A DNA stretch of 16,192 nucleotides from Solidesulfovibrio magneticus (GTDB lineage Bacteria > Desulfobacterota > Desulfovibrionia > Desulfovibrionales > Desulfovibrionaceae), in assembly GCA_002482565.1 (NCBI GenBank), contig DLGG01000174.1:1777-17968 (forward strand), read 5' to 3'. The position numbers and the translations under genes were made by a program. Under the pieces are notes generated by a model, which made no database searches, was not told where the DNA came from, and worked only from the letters and a program-made list of their open reading frames with translations. This document shows positions 1-6,516 of this stretch, in pieces (positions within the stretch are counted from its first letter, which is position 1; the number at the start of each line of letters is the position of its first letter).

Positions 1-31
1 CGGCAGGAACAAGCGCTCCCCCAGACAGGGA

Positions 32-71
32 GGGTCCGGGAGGGGGTTACCCCCTCCCGGCCGCCGGAGGC
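32..71 (-). repeat. GC-rich palindromic intergenic element, copy A
   Basis: Read on the minus strand this element starts with GCCTCCGGCGGCCGGG and ends with CCCGGACCC. It encloses a perfect 11-bp stem (36-46 with 50-60) around the 3-base loop at 47-49. The same flanks around a different stem occur at 10287-10325. It begins about 20 bp after the ligase stop codon. There is no T-run after the stem on either strand, so I do not call it an intrinsic terminator. Elements starting GCCTCCGGCGGCC are, from my knowledge, common between genes in Desulfovibrio genomes. It may help 3'-end formation or mRNA stability, which is inference. Confidence 0.6.
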
Positions 72-91
72 ATCTTCCTCTTCACTTCGCC

Positions 92-1744
92 TTATATTTC
101 CCGACTTTCGTCCTTGGCGCGGATCTCGGCGCGTTTGATCTTGCCGCTGATGGTCTTGGGCAGTTCGGCGACGAAATCGATGATGCGCGGGTATTTGTAG
201 GGCGCGGTTTCTTTTTTCACGTGCTCTTGCAGTTCCTTGGCCAGATCCGGGGAGCCGGTGTAGCCCGGGGCCAGGACGACCGTGGCCTTGACGGCCTGGC
301 CACGCACGGGATCGGGCACGCCGGTGACGGCCGCCTCGACCACGGCCTTGTGGGTGATGAGCGCGCTTTCGACTTCAAAGGGTCCGATGCGGTAGCCGCT
401 GGACTTGATGAGGTCGTCGGTGCGGCCCAGGAACCAGAAGTACCCGTCCTCGTCCATCCAGGCCTTGTCGCCGGTGTGGTAGTAGCCGTCGACCATGACG
501 CTGGCGGTTTTGGCGGGTTCCTGGAGGTAGCCGGTGAAAAGGCCCAGGTTCTTGCCGTCCTCGAGCTTGAGGCAGATTTCGCCCTCCACGCCGGCCGGGC
601 AGGGTTTGCCTTCCTCGTCGAGGATGACCACGTTCCAGCCCGGGGTGGGCCGGCCGATGGAGCCGGGTTTGGGCGTCATGCAGGGGAAGGTGGCCAACTG
701 CAGGCAGGTTTCGGTCTGGCCGTAGCCTTCGTAGATGGAAAGGCCGGTGATTTCCTTCCAGGCCCGGAACACGCCGTCGTTTAAGAGCTCGCCGGCGGTG
801 GTGCAGTAGCGCAGCGCGGAGAGGTCGTACTTCTTGAGATCCTCGCGGATCAGGAACCGGTAGACCGTGGGCGGGGCGCAAAAGGAGGTCACCTTGTGGG
901 CGGTCATGACGTCGAGAAGCTCGGAGGGCACGAACTTGCCCCGGAAATCTCAGGTGAAGACCGTGGCTCCGGCCATCCACTGGCCATAGAACTTGCCCCA
1001 CACGGCCTTGCCCCAGCCGGTGTCGGCCAGGGTGAGGTGGACGTCGCCGGGTTCCAGGTTGTGCCAGTAGACGCCGGTGGTGAGGTGGCCCAGGGGATAG
1101 GCGTGGCTGTGCTCCACCATCTTGGGCATGCCGGTGGTGCCGGAGGAGAAGAAGATGAGCAGCGAATCGTCGCCGCCCGGGGCCTCGGCGGTGCGCGGGA
1201 AATCCTCGGCGGCGGCGGCGCGGATGGTTTCGTAGTCTAGCCAGCCGGCCGGCAGCGGCCCCGTGCCGACCTGGACGCACACGGTGAGGGTCGGGCAGGA
1301 AGGCCTGGCCGCTTCCACCCGGTCGACCACGGAATCCTCGGCCACCACGGCCTTGATGCCGGCGTAGTTGACCCGGAAATCGATGTCGTGGGGGGTGAGC
1401 AGGTTGGGCGAAGGCACGGGCACGGCCCCGAGCTTGTGCAGGGCCAGCATGGTGACCCACCACTCCACCCGGCGGTAGAGGATGATCATCACCTTGTCGC
1501 CCTTGGCGAGTCCCGCGGCCTTGAAGGCGTTGGCCATGCGGGCCGATTCCTTGCTGAAATAGGCCAGATCGAGATCGCGCCGGGTTCCGTCCGGGCCGAT
1601 GTGGATCATGGCCGGTCGGGTCGGGTCCTGGGCGGCCTCGGCGTCGAGGAAATCGAAGGCGAAATTATAATTATCGGGCACGGAGATGGAAAAGGTCTCC
1701 AGCAGTTCACGGTAGGATTTGGGTCGCAGTTTGGCGACAGGCAT
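92..1744 (-). pseudogene. AMP-forming acyl-CoA ligase interrupted by an in-frame TGA
   Basis: This gene would encode a 550-residue AMP-forming acyl-CoA ligase (ANL superfamily), which activates a carboxylic acid with ATP and CoA in the cytoplasm. The P-loop SSGTTGMPK lies at residues 200-208. A TGA stands at codon 265 (950-952), just after GATVFT. The same frame then continues without further damage: CAPPTVYRF, YGQTE at about 341-345, the YHTGD hinge aspartate, GRTDDLIKSSGYRIGP and the catalytic lysine in SGKIK at about 535. The summed length fits the family. The start is the ATG at 1744, which has GGGAG upstream; a longer upstream reading lacks this. A fragment of 264 residues would lack the AMP- and CoA-handling C-terminal part, and a GTG restart at 931 would lack the P-loop, so neither piece should be active alone. 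Relatives usually have an aromatic residue here, and TGG to TGA is one base. It follows an XRE-cupin regulator by 99 bp. Confidence 0.8.
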
Positions 1745-1843
1745 GGTCTTGGACTCCCGGGCAAAACGGTTGTTGTCTTGTCGATGCACTCCGGCACAGG
1801 TCAATTCGGCCAGGCTGCCCGCCGGGACGGCATGGCGGCCCGG

Positions 1844-2404
1844 CTAGATAATGACGTCCAAAAACTCGGCCGGTTCGCCGTCAAGGCCGCGCATGGCGTG
1901 GGGGGTGCGGGAAGAAAAGTACAGGCTGTCATGGGGTTCAAGGACCACGACGTCCTCGCCCAGGCGCACTTCCAGCCGGCCGCGCAGCATGTAGATGAAT
2001 TCCTCGCCCAGGTGGCGGTTGATCTCCATCTCGGACTCGGCCTTGGGCGGCACGGTAACGATGAACGGCTCCATGTGGGGCTTGTGGAAGCGGTAGGCCA
2101 GGGACTGGTACTTGTAGGCCTTGCGCCGGTCCACGGACAGCCCCTGGCCGGACGGCACCAGGGAATAGGTCATGAGATGGGCGTCGTCGCCGGTTAAAAG
2201 CGCGGTCAGGTCCGCGCCGCAGGCCTTGGCGACCTCGTAGAGGTAGCTGACGGGAATTTCCGTGTTGCCGGTCTCGTAGGCCGCGACGTCGGCGTCGGTG
2301 ACGCCGGTGGCCTCGGCCAGGGCCTGGGCCGTCATGCCGGTGGCTTCGCGCAGGCCGCGAAGGCGCATGGCGATCTCCCGGACCGGTCCGATCTCCTTGC
2401 TCAT
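1844..2404 (-). CDS. XRE-family regulator with C-terminal cupin domain
   Basis: This 186-residue cytoplasmic protein is a two-domain transcription regulator. Residues about 12-66 form an XRE helix-turn-helix (MRLRGLREATGMTAQALAE, then VAAYETGNTEIP). Residues about 110-180 form a cupin barrel with H131, E135 and H169 in the usual metal- or ligand-facing positions (HLGEEFIYMLRGRLEV, DSLYFSSRTPHAM). Family members control nearby metabolic genes and the cupin is thought to bind the effector. The start at 2404 has AAGGGG upstream. It lies 99 bp before the interrupted acyl-CoA ligase on the same strand, so it probably controls that gene, perhaps sensing a carboxylate or acyl-CoA; this is inference. 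A paralogue faces away from it at 2605. The two share YKYxSL, HMEPF, HxGEEFI, GxLEV and DSxYF. Confidence 0.9.
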   Translation of the reverse strand: MSKEIGPVREIAMRLRGLREATGMTAQALAEATGVTDADVAAYETGNTEIPVSYLYEVAKACGADLTALLTGDDAHLMTYSLVPSGQGLSVDRRKAYKYQSLAYRFHKPHMEPFIVTVPPKAESEMEINRHLGEEFIYMLRGRLEVRLGEDVVVLEPHDSLYFSSRTPHAMRGLDGEPAEFLDVII

Positions 2405-2604
2405 GGGGTACCCCTTGGCTCGTATGGTTTGCGAAATGGTTGCCCCCGTCTTTTCGCATGGAAGCCCGGCTTGTCAAACGGTTCTTTCCGAGCGGCAAGA
2501 TCGGGAAAAACGGCTGGAATTCCGCGCAGCAGTATGGTATTGGGTCACCTTCCTGGGGCATGTCGACTCTCGCCCCGTCCCATCATATCAGCCACGAGGT
2601 AGCC
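2405..2604. promoter_or_regulatory. Divergent intergenic region with candidate operator
   Basis: This region must hold promoters for both divergent regulators. The clearest structure is the inverted repeat TGCGAAA (2430-2436) and TTTCGCA (2452-2458). Its 7-bp arms have centres 22 bp apart, about two helical turns, which suits a dimeric HTH protein. A perfect minus-strand TTGACA lies at 2477-2472, but no convincing -10 follows at 16-18 bp. On the plus strand TATGGT at 2533-2538 is a weak -10 without a good -35. GGAATTCC at 2516-2523 is a short palindrome. No sigma-54 -24/-12 pair with correct spacing was found. Confidence 0.4.
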
Positions 2605-3183
2605 ATGAGCGTCAAAAAGCTTGGTGATCGCATCCGCACGTACCGGGAACGGCAGGAAATGTCGCGCGAGGAACTGTCGCGCCGCACCGGTCTTTCCGTG
2701 GAATTCCTCACCGCCCTGGAGGAAGAGGACGTCACCCCGTCCATCGGTCCCCTGCTCAAGATCGCCCTGGCCCTGGGACAGCGCCTGGGCACCTTCATGG
2801 ACGACGCCGTGGACAGCGACATCTGCCTGACCTGCTGCGCCGAGCGCGGGGCCGACGACGCCGTGCTGCGCAAGGCGAGGGGCAAGCGGGCCAGCTACAA
2901 ATACCATTCCTTGGGCGCGGCCAAGACCGACCGCCACATGGAGCCCTTTTTCATCGAGATCTATCCCGACGAGGAAGCAGCGGCCGAAAAGCCCCTGTCC
3001 TCCCACGAAGGCGAGGAATTCATCGTGGTGGTTTCCGGAGAGCTGGAAGTCATCGTCGGCCCGGACCGCCATGTCCTGGGGGCCGGCGACTCGGTCTACT
3101 TCAATTCCGTGGTCCCCCACTACGTGGGCTGCGGCAACGCGCCCAAGACCGACATCTACGCCGTCCTGTACATTCCGCAGTAG
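2605..3183 (+). CDS. XRE-family regulator with C-terminal cupin domain and CxxCC linker
   Basis: This 192-residue cytoplasmic regulator has an XRE helix-turn-helix at about residues 7-62 (LGDRIRTYRERQEMSREEL, GLSVEFLTALEEE). A cupin follows at about 112-185, with H134, E138 and H172 (HEGEEFIVVVSGELEV, DSVYFNSVVPHYVG). The linker carries CLTCC (C74, C77, C78), absent from its paralogue at 1844, which could bind a metal or respond to redox or thiols. The start at 2605 is chosen because GAGGT lies 5 bases upstream and homology begins there; the open frame runs back to 2440 without support. The next gene, an acyl-CoA ligase, begins 15 bp after the stop, so the two are almost certainly cotranscribed and this protein probably controls that operon. 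The effector is unknown. Confidence 0.9.
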   Translation: MSVKKLGDRIRTYRERQEMSREELSRRTGLSVEFLTALEEEDVTPSIGPLLKIALALGQRLGTFMDDAVDSDICLTCCAERGADDAVLRKARGKRASYKYHSLGAAKTDRHMEPFFIEIYPDEEAAAEKPLSSHEGEEFIVVVSGELEVIVGPDRHVLGAGDSVYFNSVVPHYVGCGNAPKTDIYAVLYIPQ

Positions 3184-3198
3184 GCAAAGGAGCCGCCC

Positions 3199-4854
3199 AT
3201 GACCTTCGTGCCGCCCCTTCGCGACCTGACCCTGGGAGAATTGCTCAAGGAAACCGCGTCCAAGTACCCGGACCAGGACGCCGTGGTCTACGTGGACCGC
3301 GACTACCGCCTGACCTGGCAGCAGTTCGACGAACTCACCGACGAGCTGGCCAAGGGACTCATGGCCCTTGGCATCCAAAAGGGCGAAAAAGTGGCCGTGT
3401 GGGCCACCAACGTGCCCTTCTGGGTGGCGCTGATGTTCGCCACGGCCAAGATGGGCGCCGTGCTGCTCACCGTCAACACGGCCTACAAGCGCAACGAGCT
3501 TAAGTATCTGCTCACCAATTCCGACGCCGACAACATCTTCATCATCAACGGCTTTCGGGATTCGGACTATATCGAGATCCTCTACGACCTGGCTCCGGAG
3601 CTGCGCAACATGCAGCGCGGGGCGATCAAAAGCGAAACCTTCCCCCATCTCAAGCGGGTGTGTTTCCTGGGCGTGGAAAAACACCGGGGCATGTACTCCA
3701 TCCCCGAGATCATCGGCCTGGCCCGCACCGTCACCGATGAGGAATTGAAAGCCCGGCAGGCGACCTTCAACTGCCACGACGTGGTGAACATGCAGTACAC
3801 CTCGGGGACCACCGGCTTCCCCAAGGGCGTTATGCTGAGCCACCACAACATCTTAAATAACGGCTACTCCATCGGCCAGCGCCAGCGGTTCACCAACAAG
3901 GACAAGCTGCTCATCCATGTGCCGCTGTTCCACTGCTTCGGCTGCGTGCTCGGCGTCATGGCCTGCCTCAACCACGGCACCACCATGGTTTTTACCGAGG
4001 TCTTCGACCCGGTCAAATCCATGATGTCCATCGAGCAGGAAAAGTGCACGGCCGTGTACGGCGTGCCCACCATGTTCATCGCCATGCTGGAGCATCCGCT
4101 GTTTGCGAAGTTCGACTTCTCCTCCCTGCGCACCGGCATCATGGCCGGCTCGGTCTGTCCGGTGCAGACCATGCGGCAGGTGACCGAGAAGATGTACATG
4201 AAGCAGATCACGAGCGTGTACGGCCTGACCGAAAGCTCGCCCGGCATGACCCAGTCCGACGTGGACGACCCCTACCACTACCGGGTGGAGAGCGTGGGCA
4301 AGGCCTTCCCCCACGTCGAAGTGAAGGTGCTCGACCCCGAGACCAACGAGGAAGTGGAACGCGGCAAGCAGGGCGAAGTCTGCTGCCGGGGCTACAACGC
4401 CATGAAGGGCTACTACAAGAACCCCGAAGCCACGGCCAAGTGCATCGACGCGAACGGCTGGCTGCATTCGGGCGATCTGGGCGTCATGGACGAAAATGGT
4501 TTCGTGGTCATCACCGGCCGCATCAAGGATATGATCATTCGCGGCGGCGAGAACATCTACCCCCGCGAGATCGAGGAATTCCTCTACACTATGCCGGGCA
4601 TCGCCGACGTGCAGGTGGCCGGCGTGCCCAGCCGCAAGTACGGCGAGGAAGTGGGGGCGTTTATCATCCTGCGCAAGGACGTGGAGATGGCTCCCGAGGA
4701 CGTCAAGGACTTCTGCCGGGGCCAGATCGCCTGGCACAAGATCCCCAAGTACATCGCGTTCGTGGAAGAGTTCCCGTTGACCACCAGCGGCAAGGTGCAG
4801 AAGTACAAGCTGCGCGAGCTGGCGGCCAAGCTCTTTCCCGAGGCCATGCGGTAG
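3199..4854 (+). CDS. AMP-forming acyl-CoA ligase, medium/long-chain type
   Basis: This 551-residue ligase joins a fatty acid to CoA through an acyl-AMP intermediate, feeding beta-oxidation or lipid synthesis. All core ANL motifs are intact: the P-loop YTSGTTGFPKG at 200-210, YGLTESSP from 341, HSGDLG at 423-428 with the ribose-binding aspartate, the hinge and A8 stretch GRIKDMIIRGGENIYP from 440, and the C-terminal catalytic lysine K532 in TSGKVQKYK. No signal peptide or membrane segment is visible. The start has AAAGGAG upstream and lies 15 bp after the regulator gene. A strong terminator follows at 4900. The overall pattern resembles FadD/AcsF2-like fatty-acid ligases more than acetyl-CoA synthetase, which is longer. 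The exact chain length cannot be read from sequence. It differs clearly from the interrupted ligase at 92-1744, so the two are not a recent duplication. Confidence 0.93.
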   Translation: MTFVPPLRDLTLGELLKETASKYPDQDAVVYVDRDYRLTWQQFDELTDELAKGLMALGIQKGEKVAVWATNVPFWVALMFATAKMGAVLLTVNTAYKRNELKYLLTNSDADNIFIINGFRDSDYIEILYDLAPELRNMQRGAIKSETFPHLKRVCFLGVEKHRGMYSIPEIIGLARTVTDEELKARQATFNCHDVVNMQYTSGTTGFPKGVMLSHHNILNNGYSIGQRQRFTNKDKLLIHVPLFHCFGCVLGVMACLNHGTTMVFTEVFDPVKSMMSIEQEKCTAVYGVPTMFIAMLEHPLFAKFDFSSLRTGIMAGSVCPVQTMRQVTEKMYMKQITSVYGLTESSPGMTQSDVDDPYHYRVESVGKAFPHVEVKVLDPETNEEVERGKQGEVCCRGYNAMKGYYKNPEATAKCIDANGWLHSGDLGVMDENGFVVITGRIKDMIIRGGENIYPREIEEFLYTMPGIADVQVAGVPSRKYGEEVGAFIILRKDVEMAPEDVKDFCRGQIAWHKIPKYIAFVEEFPLTTSGKVQKYKLRELAAKLFPEAMR

Positions 4855-4862
4855 GGGCGAGG

Positions 4863-4881
4863 CGGGAGGGAGCCCCTCCCG
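4863..4881 (+). other. Short stem-loop after the ligase stop codon
   Basis: A perfect 8-bp stem, CGGGAGGG with CCCTCCCG, has the 3-base loop AGC and begins 9 bases after the acyl-CoA ligase stop codon. It lacks a T-run. It precedes the true intrinsic terminator at 4900-4932 and may protect the mRNA end. Confidence 0.4.
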
Positions 4882-4899
4882 ATGGAAAAGCCCGCCACC

Positions 4900-4932
4900 C
4901 GGGGCGCGGACTGGTCCGCGCCCCGTTTTTTT
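4900..4932 (+). terminator. Intrinsic terminator of the regulator-ligase operon
   Basis: An 11-bp GC-rich stem (4900-4910 with 4915-4925), the loop CTGG and a run of seven T (4926-4932) form a textbook rho-independent terminator 46 bp after the acyl-CoA ligase stop. It closes the plus-strand operon. From 4933 to 5055 I see no gene: only GC-rich sequence, a 6-bp hairpin at 4980-4999, and the decamer GTCCCGACCT twice. Confidence 0.92.
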
Positions 4933-5055
4933 GTCGGGCGTGCCGGCGGGCCTGGGGACCGTCCCGACCTTTGGCGGCGGGCGACTGGCCCGCGTCGCCT
5001 CGGATCAGGAGAGGGGCTGGCGGTCCCGACCTCCCGGCCCGGGCGGCGAACGCCC

Positions 5056-5097
5056 CTATTCTTCGCTATTCTTCTTGAGCTTCTTGTGCAGGTCGGC
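5056..5097 (-). repeat. Second, in-frame copy of the response-regulator C-terminal tail
   Basis: This stretch repeats the 3' end of the sigma-54 activator gene, including the stop codon. On the minus strand it reads DLHKKLKKNSEE-stop; the real gene ends TLHKKLKKYGEE-stop. The copies begin 69 bp apart, so both are in the same frame. Twenty-two consecutive bases are identical (5071-5092 and 5140-5161), and about 35 of 41 positions match overall. The 22 codons between the two stops are open. It could be a remnant of a deleted tandem paralogue, a scar of recombination at the gene end, or an extension produced if the first TAG were read through. The first is most likely in my view. Confidence 0.75.
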
Positions 5098-5124
5098 AGC
5101 ACAAGGGCTTGTAATTGGTGTCAG

Positions 5125-6516
5125 CTATTCCTCGCCGTACTTCTTGAGCTTCTTGTGCAGGGTGGCCCGGGTGATGCCGAGCACGCGGGCCGCTTCGCTC
5201 TTGTTGCCGCCGGTGTCGCGCAGGGTGGCCAGGATGACCTCGCGCTCCACGTCGTCCAGGGCCATGCCGGCCAGCCCGGCCATGTCGCCCGGCGCGGGCG
5301 CGGCCGGACCGCCGGTTCCATGGCCGGCTCCATCGCCGCCGGCTTCGCGCATGGCCGACAGCGGCAGCTCGCGCTCGGTGACGTATTCCCCGACGGACAG
5401 GATGACGGCGCGCTCCACGGCGTTTTCCAGCTCCCGCACGTTGCCGGGCCAAGGGCAGCGCAGCAAATGGTCCATGGCCGCCGGGGTGAACCCCTTGATG
5501 CGCTTACGGTTTTTTTCGGCAAAGCGCGTCAGGAAATGCTGGGCCAGAAGCGGAATGTCCTGGACCCGGTCGCGCAGAGGCGGCACGAAAATCGCCACGA
5601 CATTGAGGCGATAGTAGAGGTCTTCGCGGAAACGGCCGGCCTCGACCTCCTTTTTGAGGTCGCGGTTGGTGGCGGCCAGGATGCGCACGTCCACGCCCAC
5701 CGGCCGGTCGCCGCCCACCCGCTGGATCTCGCGCTCCTGGATGACGCGCAACAGCTTGGCCTGGATGGACGGGGCGATTTCGCCGATCTCGTCCAAAAAA
5801 ATCGACCCCTTGTCGGCGGCCATGAACCGCCCTTCCCGCCGCCGTTCGGCTCCGGTGAAGGCCCCTTTCTCGTGGCCGAAGAGTTCCGATTCCAGCAGCG
5901 TTTCATTTAAAGCCGCGCAGTTGACGGCCACCAGCGGCCCGGCGGCGCGCGGGCTGCCGGCGTGCAGCGCCTTGGCCACCAGCTCCTTGCCCGTGCCGGA
6001 TTCGCCGGTGACCAGCACCGTGGCCTCGGTGGGGGCCACCATGGCGATCATGGAAAACAGTTCGCGCATGGCCGGGCTTTTGCCGATGATCTCCGGCCCG
6101 ACGACGCCGGGACCGAGCTTTTGGCGCAGGTTCTCGTTTTCCCTGGCCAAACGCAGATGGTCCAGGGCGCGTTCCACGGTCAGGCGCATGACGTCGAGGT
6201 CCAGCGGCTTGGTGAGATAGTCGTAGGCTCCGGATTTGAGCGCCGAAACGGCCGTCTCCACCGACGAATAGGCCGTCATGATGAGCACCGGCACGGCCGG
6301 ATTGTATTCTTTTATAAGCGACAAGGCTTCCATGCCGCCCATGCCGGCCATGCGCACGTCGAGCAGCACGGCGTCGAAGGGACGGCTTCGCACCAGCTCC
6401 ACGGCCTCGGCCCCGTCCGTGGCCCCGGTGACGCCGTAGCCCCAGCCGGCGAGCACCGTGCGCAGCATGGACAAATGCCCGGCGTCGTCGTCAACAACCA
6501 GCAACTCAGCCCGCAT
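5125..6516 (-). CDS. Sigma-54-dependent response regulator (NtrC/ZraR family)
   Basis: This 463-residue activator has three domains. A receiver domain at 1-118 contains acidic residues D9 and D10, the phosphoacceptor D53 in LLDVRM, and K103. A sigma-54 AAA+ domain at about 140-370 contains Walker A GESGTGKE at 171-178, GAFTGA at 218-223 and Walker B SIFLDE at 238-243. A Fis-type HTH follows at about 425-461 (NKSEAARVLGITRATLHKKL). The GAFTGA loop shows it should remodel sigma-54 polymerase. The start at 6516 has GGAGGA upstream and overlaps the kinase gene by 11 bp, which indicates translational coupling and a cognate pair. The nearest sigma-54 promoter in the window is at 8513, in front of the divergent DUF2318 operon, and is the likely target. 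A second copy of its last codons follows the stop. No clear intrinsic terminator follows on this strand. Confidence 0.95.
   Translation of the reverse strand: MRAELLVVDDDAGHLSMLRTVLAGWGYGVTGATDGAEAVELVRSRPFDAVLLDVRMAGMGGMEALSLIKEYNPAVPVLIMTAYSSVETAVSALKSGAYDYLTKPLDLDVMRLTVERALDHLRLARENENLRQKLGPGVVGPEIIGKSPAMRELFSMIAMVAPTEATVLVTGESGTGKELVAKALHAGSPRAAGPLVAVNCAALNETLLESELFGHEKGAFTGAERRREGRFMAADKGSIFLDEIGEIAPSIQAKLLRVIQEREIQRVGGDRPVGVDVRILAATNRDLKKEVEAGRFREDLYYRLNVVAIFVPPLRDRVQDIPLLAQHFLTRFAEKNRKRIKGFTPAAMDHLLRCPWPGNVRELENAVERAVILSVGEYVTERELPLSAMREAGGDGAGHGTGGPAAPAPGDMAGLAGMALDDVEREVILATLRDTGGNKSEAARVLGITRATLHKKLKKYGEE

Noticed and set aside
36..60. Perfect 11-bp hairpin as an intrinsic terminator of the minus-strand ligase
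   Set aside because: There is no T-run on the minus-strand side, and the flanks match the palindromic element at 10287, so I classed it as a repeat.
2458..2475. TGG...TTGT sequence as a sigma-54 promoter for the plus-strand regulator
   Set aside because: The spacing between GG and the -12 GT is one base too long and the other consensus bases are missing.
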